This document shows positions 12,321 through 24,604 of a stretch of DNA of 64,000 bases, piece by piece. Location: contig LUGG01000057.1 in NCBI GenBank assembly GCA_001683735.1, positions 1 through 64,000 on the forward strand. Reading direction: 5' to 3'. Made by a program: the position numbers and the translations under genes. The notes under the pieces are model-generated. The model ran no database searches and was not told the origin of the DNA. It worked only from the letters and a program-made list of their open reading frames with translations. The stretch comes from Grifola frondosa. Taxonomy: Eukaryota; Basidiomycota; Agaricomycetes; Polyporales; Grifolaceae. Numbering within the stretch: position 1 is the stretch's first letter; every line of letters begins with the position of its first letter.

Positions 12321-14396
12321 ATGGGTGAGGACTTTGAGTTTACCGTGAGATGCGTAGACGCGAGCCTCACCCCCTTTCCCGACAGACTCAGTCAGGTTCT
12401 GGGTCCTGGTCGACAATGAGCTCACACAACTTTCCCTCGACAGGAACGACACCATTTCATTTGTCTTTGATCTGGCCAAGGGACGATGTTCTCCCGCCTT
12501 ATCGAACAAGCTTGCGCATTGCAATCCTAACCAGTGCACATACTTCAAGCTCAGGGTTCCCATACGCGTCGGCGATAGGCCCATGAGCGAGATCGAGCAA
12601 GCATGCATGGACCAACATAACTGGGAAAAGTTGTCTTACGATGCTGTTCTGAAGCACATTTGGCCACAGTTCCTACGGGATCATGTTTACGTTGCAGTGC
12701 AACTTCCCCCTGGTGAGTTCTTGTACCCACAGGGAAGCGGAAACTGACTCCGAACATAATTAGATTGGACGAAAATAGCAATAGATAATCTGGAACGCTC
12801 TCATAAAGAGCTATTTACCAGCCTCCAAATTACTGTCAGGACGCGCAGTTATTTCGTGACGTTGTCACCAACGGTGGTGCCTACGTGGGTGAAAATATAC
12901 CATTGCCGCCAGAAGTGTCGGAGATAGAGAGACGACTGAACGAGAAACGGACATATCAAGTTAGTCCAATGTCTTCTTGCCTCTTCTCTTTCCTGTTCAT
13001 GAGTATCGCTAGGACCACGGAGGTCGAGATTTACTGCGCGCCCAAAGTTACTCAACCCATTTCTCTACGATGTTCCAACTCAGTGCCAGTACTAACCAAT
13101 CCGCTACTGTCATAAATGACAGAGAATTCGCAACTTTTTACAACGTCCTCCGCTGTTATCAGGAAGATGCTCAGCAAGTGAAGCTTAACCAATCCTCATC
13201 CCTGAAAGCAAGTACTTTTATGACATCTTTCATACAACCTGTGTTCTTCTCCCTCCGGAGTGAGGCCCCTTTTCAGTACAAGGAGTAAGCATTTTTATAA
13301 ACAAACATCTGTTTCCATGTTCATGTCTAATCTCAGGCAACTGTCATGGGAGTTTCCAATATTCATTTCCTTTTCTGAATTCCCTGACTCGTGGTGGAAG
13401 TACACACCCAACAGCAACTTCAGTGTCATTTCCCTCAGTCACTTGTGTCCTTTTGTCGTTGCCGAAGTTATTTCTCGGCAGCATGAAGAGGCTCGATACC
13501 GTATGCTATTACAAGCCGTTGCTGCCTCACGCGCGGGCAGATATCTTTTGAAGCCCCGTTCACAGAAGAGATTTTTCACGGTGGCGATCTGCCTCACCGC
13601 CGAACTGATTGCGGAGAGATACATTGTTTGCCCGGCAGAGTCAGGGTCGCAGGTAGGATCGGCATTCTTTCGTTTTATTGCGTGTCTGATGCACGATTGT
13701 TGCTCAAGGTGCATATCGCGACACAGCACTTTGACCTTACAAATGCGCATCAGGCAGTTGTATTCCTTCGTGAATTATACAACCTTGCGACATTGATCAA
13801 TGAGCTTGCTAGAGAGCTCGATGAAGGAAAAACTCAAAAACTGAAGGGTATCCGACAAGTGGCTTCCAAAATGGCTTCTCTCCATACTAGAAGAAGTTCT
13901 TCGAGCTCTCCTCGAACGACAGGATCTGCATCGTCTTCAATCAATGAAAGGGACGAAACGTCTGAGATAGAGGATGAAGATGATCTGGGGATATTCGGCA
14001 GCGATGAGGTTCGTTGCGTTCTTGACGAAATGAGCTATAAAGCGGCATGGCTTGCTTTCGGGGTACGTCCGTAAGATTTGTGGTGGACTTTCTATCCTTT
14101 AAAATCTCGCACAGCATCCAGACAAGGGTTATACAGGGACGAAAGGGTACATTGCACCGGAGGTTGGGAAGGGAGCTTTCAGTCCCATTCGTGCGGATTT
14201 ATGGTCGTGCGGAAAAGTCATTGAAGAACTTTGTTCGCGATGTCAGCCATCTGATGCCCGCGAGAGGTTGCTCGCTATCAGCAACCAACTTACTCACCAG
14301 GATCCAAAGAAGAGACCAACAATCTCTGAAGTTCTTCGGTCGATACGAGGGTCGAATTCAAACAGGGACGGGATAGACGAGGCTCCAATTCTGTGA
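12321..14396 (+). pseudogene. protein kinase-like gene, frames disrupted
   Basis: The start at 12321 gives MGEDFEFTVRCVDASLTPF. One extra C in the following run shifts the frame. Downstream frame: VRFWVLVDNELTQLSLDRND and YFKLRVPIRVG, to about 12711. After an intron, LERSHKELFTSLQ changes frame at an AAA run (about 12826) and continues as YCQDAQLFRDVVTNGG. Later exons include FATFYNVLRCYQEDAQQ (13127 on) and MLLQAVAASRAG (13500 on). The 3' exons carry an acidic insert (ETSEIEDEDDLGIF) and, across the intron 14063-14114, the kinase C-lobe: GTKGYIAPEVGKGAFSPIR (activation and P+1 loops), ADLWSCGKVIEEL (helix F) and DPKKRPTISEVL (helix I). Part of the central kinase region could not be read continuously. 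It is probably a basidiomycete-specific kinase. Whether it is dead or only misassembled at homopolymers cannot be decided here. Confidence 0.6.
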
Positions 14397-14454
14397 TCAC
14401 ATCAATCTCCTCTCGGATCATTAAATTGCTGGACATCTACAGAAACTTTATTTG

Positions 14455-14780
14455 GTCTAACCGATATGAATGCCTTGATGGGGAAGATTATCTGTTCTCG
14501 ACATTTGTGTATCTTATGTCTGTCCGTTCTTCCCGCACGCTCTGGCTAGCGCGCAACGTGTTCGTTCTTCCTGATGGCACCGTTCAAGTTCGCGAGTTCA
14601 AAGGCGAGTTGATCGCCAAGCGCGACAGCTGCGATAACAACAATACCGGAGGCCCTGGCTGCCGAACTCCTACTGTGAGGCGATGCATGGCAACTCCTAC
14701 CCGTACTGCGTAGAGGGTGGTGTGGGCGATGCGTCCTGCGCCACCTGCACTCATGGTGTACAAACAAACCTACTGAAAGT
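14455..14780 (+). pseudogene. small cysteine-rich secreted-type protein, copy A (broken)
   Basis: The sequence encodes ARNVFVLPDGTVQVREFKGE and KRDSCDNNNTGGPGC, then, one frame away after about 14671, CEAMHGNSYPYCVEGG followed by GDASCATCTHGV. The same order (LPDGT, V-R-[DE], GNxYPxC, VExGVG, CTxGV) occurs at 49.7 kb and 53.7 kb. A hydrophobic stretch in a third frame (CSRHLCILCLSVLPARSG) may be the signal peptide. Two frame changes separate the parts. The family looks like small secreted Cys-rich proteins; the role is unknown. Confidence 0.5.
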
Positions 14781-15086
14781 AAGCCTGTCTTCTCTGGTCT
14801 ATGTAACGAGATAGCTTACCAAAACAACCTCAGCTACGCAGTTGGGGGCAATTCGGGCGGCTGTCCAACGGCTCACGTGAGGATACATATCTCGCTGGAT
14901 AACTGCATTCCGTGTATGCTCTACGGTTTTTATGATAATCATACGATCAGTGAATCAACGCAAAAGTTGTCATAATTGTGGCATTATTGTCACCAGAGAT
15001 AAGCGTGAGGTTTAGTACTGGACCGATCGAAAGCGCGCTTGGACAATTCAGACAGAATTTGCCCCAAATAGGAAACTGCATAAAGG

Positions 15087-15094
15087 ATACACTG
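15087..15094. repeat. target-site duplication of outer TIR element, left copy
   Basis: ATACACTG here is repeated at 24714-24721, directly outside the long inverted repeats. With the preceding G the match is 9 bp. Confidence 0.65.
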
Positions 15095-15186
15095 GGTACG
15101 TCTGACGTAGTCTCGGAACCAGCCGTTCTACCCTATCGGACCCCCAATCGGAGAGCGAAAAACATCAGCACGGATCCGGGGTAGAA

Positions 15187-15838
15187 CGTCTGGTGAATTT
15201 GGTATAGAGGGGGAGGGGGGGGTTGTCACATTCACGTGCTCTTTGACGCGTCTGACGCGAGTGTTTACGCGCTGCAATCTTGCGTTTCCGCTGTGTTCCC
15301 GCTTGTTCCCGCCCCTTCTGGTATATATATCTTATCAAAATTAGCACTGCTACGACACTCTGTAAATCCCCTTTCTTCTCTGGCACAACTGTTTATACTT
15401 CTGTGAGGTTTCTTGCTTGCTTTAAGGTAGCATTCAATTCTGGGCTGTTTCACAAACAACTTATATTCATTCTTGCAACCTCTGCACTCCCAGTCAGCAG
15501 GGGTGATGTGCATGCCATCGGGGTCGAGATTGAGAAGTCGAGGAATGAGTGGGAGCTCCGCAAAGGTCGCGCTCGAGCTGCGTTTGCTGCGCCGCCGTGA
15601 GCAGCAAGGCAGGCGGGAGACATACTGCGCTGAAGCCGTCCAGGATGCGAAAACGACGCGGGAGTGTTTCGGGCATGCTAGTACATAAATAATATATATT
15701 TTTGGGCATATTTTCAGTGGAGTTTTGCGAGAGGAACGGAGGAAATGCGCTTGATGTTGAGAGAGATAATGCGCGCTTGACGCGACAGGTCACAAGCGTG
15801 ATGAACCCCCCCCCCCTCTATACCAAATTCACCAGACG
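15187..15838. repeat. inner, near-perfect inverted repeat pair of the outer element
   Basis: 15187-15222 and 15805-15838 are mirror images ending in G-run/C-run tracts. The interior, 15223-15804, has open frames on both strands without recognisable domains. Confidence 0.8.
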
Positions 15839-15840
15839 GT

Positions 15841-15848
15841 ATAGGGTG
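15841..15848. repeat. 8-bp target-site duplication of hAT composite, left
   Basis: ATAGGGTG, repeated at 24597-24604. Eight bases is the characteristic hAT duplication length. Confidence 0.9.
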
Positions 15849-15960
15849 TAGGGCTCCGAGCGTACCGTATACGCATCCGGGCGTGAAATTACGTTGCGTA
15901 ATTCATACGGCGCGTCAAATTACTATCAAATTACGCGTGACTCCGTATACGGGACGGCCC
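15849..15960 (-). repeat. 112-bp hAT 3'-terminal fragment, outer copy
   Basis: Identical to 20228-20339. Read on the minus strand at the centre, this sequence follows directly from the right-hand hAT body and ends in CGGAGCCCTA, so it is best explained as the true 3' terminus of the hAT element. Here it sits, inverted, immediately before the 5' end of the left copy. Confidence 0.75.
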
Positions 15961-16462
15961 TAGGGCTCCGAATCGTAACGTAAATACGCTGTACGGCCTG
16001 TTCGTAAACGGTTACGCTCCGTATCGTACACGGTTCGGAAGTTGCCGAGATGCTACGGGTCCGGTACGCCTTTCCCGTATTGTTCCTGTATCGTTACGGT
16101 TCGACGACCGTATTTACGATTTTCTCGAGCTTTCCAATCCTTTTCCTATGTGCGGTGTTTTCAGTTAAGTTCCTATAATCCTCAATCACGTCTGCCTCTC
16201 GTAAACACCGCGATTGAGCTGAAACCAGTGTGAGATCCACGCTTCTGAAATTTTCGTGTGACATTGTCATTGCCGGCTGCTCTCTAGGTCCGCGTCGTGC
16301 AATGGCAAGTACTATGTAGTCCAATATCGCAAATGTGCTATAACATGTAACAGCAAGATGAAACACAACCGTTTACGATAACTCGAGGCGGGTAATCAAC
16401 ATGGCGTACGTTCGCCCTACTCTATATATTTGAATGATACTGAAGTCTTTGCAGCTCCTTCA

Positions 16463-19400
16463 ATGATGCCTGCTTCACAGTTGAACTCTCATACTGCCCC
16501 CGCCGCCATTTATCAGGTGTCTCAAGGTCACAGCTCGACTTGGGCTCCATCCCGGCCCTCCCTCCACATTCCCGCAGCTTCTTTTGTCTCTCAGAATTCT
16601 TCCGAGAGCGTTGCAACCCTCGATGGATACTATTCCGGCTCATTCGACACTGCATGGCAGACGGTTCATCATGGTCCTCCGTCAGCGCCAACCGAAAGCT
16701 TGTCAATTGCATCTGCTTCCCGGACAAATGAAAATCGATATAGTGCTCTATTACTGACCGGTGATATACACGATATTGACGACGACAGCGATTTTAGTCC
16801 CAGTGGCTCGGAAACTGAAACGGATGATGACAGAGATGTCGGGAACATTCCGAATGATGAGGTGTGTTTCTGAAATGATTCACTCAAGTCTTCGGAGCTG
16901 ATAGCTGGGTCTATCAGGTTGCTGATTGCTTGCCGCGCATGAGGTTGACAATGAACAGTCGGCCGGCTGCCCAGTCTGCACTTGCTGCCATTGAGAAGGA
17001 ATTACCGAAAGGTAGTCGAAAAGGTCGAAAGCGCAAGGCATCTGGAAATCAGGGTGGCACAAAAAAGAAATCCCGCATGGATGTGCAACAGGTGAGCGGT
17101 CAATTCTGGATTGGTAATTTCTATTCACATATATTATAGAACATAATTTCCGGTCCTGCATCTCAACCGCTACCAAATTCTCAGTCTCAAGCCCCGATCA
17201 GTGTCGAAGCAGCTCAGGGTGAACAAATAAGGAAAAGGGTAAGCCCTTCGAGCAATTCGAAAGTTAGTTTATAGTCACTGAAAGTATTTATGCATGCAGC
17301 CGAAGAATCCAATCTATTTATTCTATAAGGAGATCGAGGAGAACCATAGGGCGCATCACAGTAGCTGGAAGCTTGGTGATCAGCTATATATGTGCCGATT
17401 TGGTAAGGAGCACAAAGTTCTCAGAATGACCCCGAGCATGCGAGGATCTACGAACGGTCTAAAAATGCACTTGCAAGCCGTAGATCCGGAATGTACTCGC
17501 TTTACAAGCGACTTCAGCTCATCCATGACCGAAAGCAGATACCCACAGTTACTGAGATACAAGTAGCGAAGGCGGAAAAGCCTCGTGAGTGTCTTCCCTA
17601 CCGTTTGGACTCTCCGATTTCATGCGATAACCATGAGAGTTTATTGCCGGTGAGTGTTAAACTAGATGCTATTGATTTACTTGTATAACATGCAGTTTCG
17701 TAGGGCTCGGAGCCGTTTGACTACAACACATGGGTCCGCCTCGTGTGCGAGTGGATCGCTGCCTGTGATGAACCATTTGATGCAGTCGAACGTCCCGAAT
17801 GGATTAAGATGGTCCGATATGCAAGTCGACGTGGGGATCAGTTGAAGACGCCATCCGCAGACACCGTGAAGAATCACGTTATGACCATGGCTGACGATGT
17901 TGTTGCTTCAATCAAGTCACTAATCAGAGTATACTTTACATTACCATTTATCACAATATGCACTGCTGACTATCGAGATATAGGATCTCGACGCAAAGGT
18001 GTCACTCGCCTTGGACTGTTGGACTTCAAGTAATAAGTGGGCATTTCTATGTATTGTCATGTCATTTGTCACGGAAGACTGGGAGCTTGGTGTGTCATAT
18101 GAGCTGTACTGATCATTCATATCAGTGCTAACTAATGTCAACCATCAGAGGAGACAGTGATTGACTTTCATGAAGTCCAAGGAGAGCACTCGGGCGAGAA
18201 TCTTGCTGAGCTAGTGTGGCAAACAATTGAGACTTATGGCTTGAAAGAGAAGGTATGTGATAGCTCTATTGATTATCATTCAATCTAAATGTACATCGAG
18301 AACCAGGTTCAGGCAGTTGTCGCTGATAACGCATCAAATAATGATACAATGATGTCAGCATTAGAACGAAGGTTTTTAGCAGCTGGAATCATCTTCAATG
18401 CAAGATGGGCACGAATGCGCTGTTTACCGCACACAATACATCTGTCGGCACTTGAGGTAAGGTTTATATAAGTCCATCTGTTCTAATAGTTAAATCTGAT
18501 GTTGTGAACATAGCTTCTAAAAACAGTCGGGCTTGTAAATGGCCCAAAGGCGACCAGTGACCAAAGTCGGCCAAAGCCGAGGCCCAGATCCACGGTGCAT
18601 GAGAAGAACACCATGACGCCGCTACCCCCGGTGCTCCAAGATGCGCCTGACAATTACCAAGAATCCATTCAAGAACCGCTGTCGTCACAAGCAGATGACT
18701 TTCTCGCTCAAGAAAATGATGCCGCTGCTGATGCGAATTCACGATCAGAAAGTGTACCAGATCCAAAGGAGGTCGAAGCGCTGCTGAAGGATCCCATGGA
18801 TATCACGCAGATGGTGAAAGCTATCCAGAAGGTGCGGCATATAATATATACAGTGAATCATGCCTGACGTTGTTGGTAGCTTCGCTTGATCGTTCGGACG
18901 GTACGATCGACTCCGCAAAGGAAGCAACAGTGGCTCGATGAAGTTAACTTATCTTTACGAAGTCTCGGTGATGCTTGCGATCACGCGGAACAATCCCTTA
19001 TGCTGATTCTGGATGTCGTAACACGATGGTCCTCTACACATCAAATGCTGCGTATGTGGATGGCTAATCCAGAGTATGTTTAATTCACTAATGTAATATT
19101 TTATTGCAGGTCGTGCATTGAAATACAAGGATACGATCAAGGCGTTCATCGCAAAACGAGTGGATCTTCGACATCTCGAACTCGACGAGAAGGAATGGGA
19201 CACCATCAAGCTCGTGACTGACTGGCTGTACCTTTTCCGGTCTGCGACAGAAACCATGTCCGCTTCAAAGGAGACTACATTATCTCTTGTTCATACAGTA
19301 TTCCACAGCCTTCAGGACCACCTCAAGAAGGAACTCTCCAAGCTTCCCGCTGAAATGTCAGCGATATTGAGGCAAGGTCTCATCGACGCCCATCGCAAGC

Positions 19401-20149
19401 TCTCCGATTACCACACATATTTCGACGAGTCACCGTATTACATGTGGGCCTGCTGTGAGTATTCATGTTCTGATATTCTAAGCTTAGCTCACTCAGACTG
19501 TTGCTCGCATATATTTTCAGTGCTTGATCCTCGTATCAATTATGGGGGACTTAAAGCTGAAGCACACAAAGATCGAAATGAGCTTAGCCGCGAGGCTTAT
19601 CTATCACAGATAGAGTCCGCAAAGCTCGAACTCAAGCATCATTATCTTCAGAACTATCTCAAGGCAACATCCTCTTCTTCCGAAACAGCATTTGCATCGG
19701 CAACGCCAAACACCCACACACCATCTCGATTTGACTTCCTTGCAAGTTACGCACCCGAGGAAGATCGTTCACCTACAGAGGAGATTGATGAATACTTCAA
19801 GTTGCGGCAGCAGGGTTTCGGAAAGCATATAATCCATCCCCTTCGCTGGTGGAGAGATCACCAGACATCATTTCCCAATCTTTCGAAGCTCGCTCGCGAT
19901 GTCTTGACGATACCCGGTATGCTGGCTACTTTTTTTTGCATCTTATCTTCTCTGACTCAGCTATGAGGCTCCGCCGTTGCTGTCGAGCGTGTTTTCTGTG
20001 GTGGCCGTGATACAATCTCTCTGCGTCGAGCAAGTTTGAAGCCGGAGACCATTCGGAAGTTGATGCTGGTGAAACACAGCTTATTGCTTGCTCGTCGGGA
20101 GTTCAAACGGGCAGTGCGCACAGAAGAAGCTCTGTTATTTAGTACCTAG
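16463..20149 (+). CDS. hAT family transposase, left copy
   Basis: Multi-exon transposase gene. Order of features: a Ser/Thr-rich N-terminus from 16463; a basic stretch (SRKGRKRKASG, near 17010) that may be a nuclear localisation signal; a BED-finger-like region from 17294 (YLFYKEIEENHRAHHSSWKL, then C and H ligand candidates); the RNase H-like core with ALDCWTSSN (about 18014), VVADNASNN (about 18316) and RCLPHTIHLSALE (about 18418); and the C-terminal dimerisation region HPLRWWRDHQTSFPNLSKLA (about 19838) joined over an intron to SAVAVERVF (about 19970). The stop is at 20147-20149. Exons are separated by short GT-AG introns, with intron ends such as the CAG near 20/17/18 kb. Relative to the right copy this copy lacks one G near 17490 and has extra bases near 16811, 17004, 17012 and 18628, so its frames break while those of the right copy join. 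It may be functional if these are sequence errors. Confidence 0.85.
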
Positions 20150-20227
20150 AATACTTCTACATTATATTGCTAGAGAGATTATCGTAAATACGGCCGTCTG
20201 GACGGTTACGAGGATATACGGGCCGTC

Positions 20228-20339
20228 TAGGGCTCCGAGCGTACCGTATACGCATCCGGGCGTGAAATTACGTTGCGTAATTCATACGGCGCGTCAAATT
20301 ACTATCAAATTACGCGTGACTCCGTATACGGGACGGCCC
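20228..20339 (-). repeat. 112-bp hAT 3'-terminal fragment, central copy
   Basis: A direct repeat of 15849-15960, and the spacer at the palindrome centre. Its last eight bases (GACGGCCC) belong also to the start of the inverted arm at 20332. It joins the right copy smoothly but truncates the left copy's 3' end. Confidence 0.8.
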
Positions 20340-20409
20340 GTATATCCTCGTAACCGTCCAGACGGCCGTATTTACGATAATCTCTCTAGCAATATAATGT
20401 AGAAGTATT

Positions 20410-23400
20410 CTAGGTACTAAATAACAGAGCTTCTTCTGTGCGCACTGCCCGTTTGAACTCCCGACGAGCAAGCAATAAGCTGTGTTTCACCAGCATCAAC
20501 TTCCGAATGGTCTCCGGCTTCAAACTTGCTCGACGCAGAGAGATTGTATCACGGCCACCACAGAAAACACGCTCGACAGCAACGGCGGAGCCTCATAGCT
20601 GAGTCAGAGAAGATAAGATGCAAAAAAAAGTAGCCAGCATACCGGGTATCGTCAAGACATCGCGAGCGAGCTTCGAAAGATTGGGAAATGATGTCTGGTG
20701 ATCTCTCCACCAGCGAAGGGGATGGATTATATGCTTTCCGAAACCCTGCTGCCGCAACTTGAAGTATTCATCAATCTCCTCTGTAGGTGAACGATCTTCC
20801 TCGGGTGCGTAACTTGCAAGGAAGTCAAATCGAGATGGTGTGTGGGTGTTTGGCGTTGCCGATGCAAATGCTGTTTCGGAAGAAGAGGATGTTGCCTTGA
20901 GATAGTTCTGAAGATAATGATGCTTGAGTTCGAGCTTTGCGGACTCTATCTGTGATAGATAAGCCTCGCGGCTAAGCTCATTTCGATCTTTGTGTGCTTC
21001 AGCTTTAAGTCCCCCATAATTGATACGAGGATCAAGCACTGAAAATATATGCGAGCAACAGTCTGAGTGAGCTAAGCTTAGAATATCAGAACATGAATAC
21101 TCACAGCAGGCCCACATGTAATACGGTGACTCGTCGAAATATGTGTGGTAATCGGAGAGCTTGCGATGGGCGTCGATGAGACCTTGCCTCAATATCGCTG
21201 ACATTTCAGCGGGAAGCTTGGAGAGTTCCTTCTTGAGGTGGTCCTGAAGGCTGTGGAATACTGTATGAACAAGAGATAATGTAGTCTCCTTTGAAGCGGA
21301 CATGGTTTCTGTCGCAGACCGGAAAAGGTACAGCCAGTCAGTCACGAGCTTGATGGTGTCCCATTCCTTCTCGTCGAGTTCGAGATGTCGAAGATCCACT
21401 CGTTTTGCGATGAACGCCTTGATCGTATCCTTGTATTTCAATGCACGACCTGCAATAAAATATTACATTAGTGAATTAAACATACTCTGGATTAGCCATC
21501 CACATACGCAGCATTTGATGTGTAGAGGACCATCGTGTTACGACATCCAGAATCAGCATAAGGGATTGTTCCGCGTGATCGCAAGCATCACCGAGACTTC
21601 GTAAAGATAAGTTAACTTCATCGAGCCACTGTTGCTTCCTTTGCGGAGTCGATCGTACCGTCCGAACGATCAAGCGAAGCTACCAACAACGTCAGGCATG
21701 ATTCACTGTATATATTATATGCCGCACCTTCTGGATAGCTTTCACCATCTGCGTGATATCCATGGGATCCTTCAGCAGCGCTTCGACCTCCTTTGGATCT
21801 GGTACACTTTCTGATCGTGAATTCGCATCAGCAGCGGCATCATTTTCTTGAGCGAGAAAGTCATCTGCTTGTGACGACAGCGGTTCTTGAATGGATTCTT
21901 GGTAATTGTCAGGCGCATCTTGGAGCACCGGGGTAGCGGCGTCATGGTGTTCTTCTCATGCACCGTGGGATCTGGGCCTCGGCTTTGGCCGACTTTGGTC
22001 ACTGGTCGCCTTTGGGCCATTTACAAGCCCGACTGTTTTTAGAAGCTATGTTCACAACATCAGATTTAACTATTAGAACAGATGGACTTATATAAACCTT
22101 ACCTCAAGTGCCGACAGATGTATTGTGTGCGGTAAACAGCGCATTCGTGCCCATCTTGCATTGAAGATGATTCCAGCTGCTAAAAACCTTCGTTCTAATG
22201 CTGACATCATTGTATCATTATTTGATGCGTTATCAGCGACAACTGCCTGAACCTGGTTCTCGATGTACATTTAGATTGAATGATAATCAATAGAGCTATC
22301 ACATACCTTCTCTTTCAAGCCATAAGTCTCAATTGTTTGCCACACTAGCTCAGCAAGATTCTCGCCCGAGTGCTCTCCTTGGACTTCATGAAAGTCAATC
22401 ACTGTCTCCTCTGATGGTTGACATTAGTTAGCACTGATATGAATGATCAGTACAGCTCATATGACACACCAAGCTCCCAGTCTTCCGTGACAAATGACAT
22501 GACAATACATAGAAATGCCCACTTATTACTTGAAGTCCAACAGTCCAAGGCGAGTGACACCTTTGCGTCGAGATCCTATATCTCGATAGTCAGCAGTGCA
22601 TATTGTGATAAATGGTAATGTAAAGTATACTCTGATTAGTGACTTGATTGAAGCAACAACATCGTCAGCCATGGTCATAACGTGATTCTTCACGGTGTCT
22701 GCGGATGGCGTCTTCAACTGATCCCCACGTCGACTTGCATATCGGACCATCTTAATCCATTCGGGACGTTCGACTGCATCAAATGGTTCATCACAGGCAG
22801 CGATCCACTCGCACACGAGGCGGACCCATGTGTTGTAGTCAAACGGCTCCGAGCCCTACGAAACTGCATGTTATACAAGTAAATCAATAGCATCTAGTTT
22901 AACACTCACCGGCAATAAACTCTCATGGTTATCGCATGAAATCGGAGAGTCCAAACGGTAGGGAAGACACTCACGAGGCTTTTCCGCCTTCGCTACTTGT
23001 ATCTCAGTAACTGTGGGTATCTGCTTTCGGTCATGGATGAGCTGAAGTCGCTTGTAAAGCGAGTACATCTCCGGATCTACGGCTTGCAAGTGCATTTTTA
23101 GACCGTTCGTAGATCCTCGCATGCTCGGGGTCATTCTGAGAACTTTGTGCTCCTTACCAAATCGGCACATATATAGCTGATCACCAAGCTTCCAGCTACT
23201 GTGATGCGCCCTATGGTTCTCCTCGATCTCCTTATAGAATAAATAGATTGGATTCTTCGGCTGCATGCATAAATACTTTCAGTGACTATAAACTAACTTT
23301 CGAATTGCTCGAAGGGCTTACCCTTTTCCTTATTTGTTCACCCTGAGCTGCTTCGACACTGATCGGGGCTTGAGACTGAGAATTTGGTAGCGGTTGAGAT

Positions 23401-24094
23401 GCAGGACCGGAAATTATGTTCTATAATATATGTGAATAGAAATTACCAATCCAGAATTGACCGCTCACCTGTTGCACATCCATGCGGGATTTCTTTTTTG
23501 TGCCACCCTGATTTCCAGATGCCTTGCGCTTTCGACCTTTTCGACTACCTTTCGTAATTCTTCTCAATGGCAGCAAGTGCAGACTGGGCAGCCGGCCGAC
23601 TGTTCATTGTCAACCTCATGCGCGGCAAGCAATCAGCAACCTGATAGACCCAGCTATCAGCTCCGAAGACTTGAGTGAATCATTTCAGAAACACACCTCA
23701 TCATTCGGAATGTTCCCGACATCTCTGTCATCATCCGTTTCAGTTCCGAGCCACTGGGACTAAAATCGCTGTCGTCGTCAATATCGTGTATATCACCGGT
23801 CAGTAATAGAGCACTATATCGATTTTCATTTGTCCGGGAAGCAGATGCAATTGACAAGCTTTCGGTTGGCGCTGACGGAGGACCATGATGAACCGTCTGC
23901 CATGCAGTGTCGAATGAGCCGGAATAGTATCCATCGAGGGTTGCAACGCTCTCGGAAGAATTCTGAGAGACAAAAGAAGCTGCGGGAATGTGGAGGGAGG
24001 GCCGGGATGGAGCCCAAGTCGAGCTGTGACCTTGAGACACCTGATAAATGGCGGCGGGGGCAGTATGAGAGTTCAACTGTGAAGCAGGCATCAT
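20410..24094 (-). CDS. hAT family transposase, right copy
   Basis: The inverted duplicate of the transposase at 16463-20149. It starts at 24094 (MMPASQLNSH), with a stop at 20412-20410. The BED-finger-like exon is longer in one frame here (23266-22871), running from MQPKNPIYLFYKE through DRKQIPTVTEIQVAKAEK, because it has one more G than the left copy. The core motifs ALDCWTSSN, VVADNASNN and HTIHLSALE and the dimerisation motif WWRDHQTSFPNL are all present in the same order. This is the better candidate for an active transposase of the pair, though the exon near 23500-23560 loses bases relative to the left copy. Confidence 0.85.
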
Positions 24095-24596
24095 TGAAGG
24101 AGCTGCAAAGACTTCAGTATCATTCAAATATATAGAGTAGGGCGAACGTACGCCATGTTGATTACCCGCCTCGAGTTATCGTAAACGGTTGTGTTTCATC
24201 TTGCTGTTACATGTTATAGCACATTTGCGATATTGGACTACATAGTACTTGCCATTGCACGACGCGGACCTAGAGAGCAGCCGGCAATGACAATGTCACA
24301 CGAAAATTTCAGAAGCGTGGATCTCACACTGGTTTCAGCTCAATCGCGGTGTTTACGAGAGGCAGACGTGATTGAGGATTATAGGAACTTAACTGAAAAC
24401 ACCGCACATAGGAAAAGGATTGGAAAGCTCGAGAAAATCGTAAATACGGTCGTCGAACCGTAACGATACAGGAACAATACGGGAAAGGCGTACCGGACCC
24501 GTAGCATCTCGGCAACTTCCGAACCGTGTACGATACGGAGCGTAACCGTTTACGAACAGGCCGTACAGCGTATTTACGTTACGATTCGGAGCCCTA

Positions 24597-24604
24597 ATAG
24601 GGTG
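24597..24604. repeat. 8-bp target-site duplication of hAT composite, right
   Basis: ATAGGGTG, identical to 15841-15848. Confidence 0.9.

Larger units (their letters stand above)
15849..24596. mobile_element. palindromic composite hAT transposon (8748 bp)
   Basis: The ends are TAGGGCTCCGA at 15849 and its inverse at 24586-24596, flanked by the 8-bp duplication ATAGGGTG. Internal plan: a 112-bp end fragment (15849-15960), a plus-strand hAT copy (15961-20227), the same 112-bp fragment again (20228-20339), and an inverted hAT copy (20332-24596). The arms match base for base wherever I compared them, except for single-base length differences. The shared duplication outside both arms shows that the whole palindrome inserted as one unit. 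This argues against a read-folding assembly artefact. Confidence 0.88.
20228..24596 (-). mobile_element. apparently full-length hAT element, right (inverted) copy, 4369 bp
   Basis: Read on the minus strand from 24596, this unit starts with TAGGGCTCCGAATCG and ends at 20228 with CGCTCGGAGCCCTA, giving an 11-bp terminal inverted repeat. This is a normal hAT architecture. The left copy has the same 5' end and body but lacks the last ~104 bp, replaced by this element's end. Confidence 0.75.

Noticed and set aside
19966..20600. Centre of the palindrome as a replication origin or centromere-like inverted repeat
   Set aside because: The sequence is explained fully as hAT 3' ends and the 112-bp terminal fragment.
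15961..24596. The palindrome could be a read-folding (inverted duplication) assembly artefact
   Set aside because: Unique sequence on both sides is joined by an 8-bp target duplication, and the 112-bp fragment is present in the same orientation at the left end and the centre. A fold-back artefact would not produce either.
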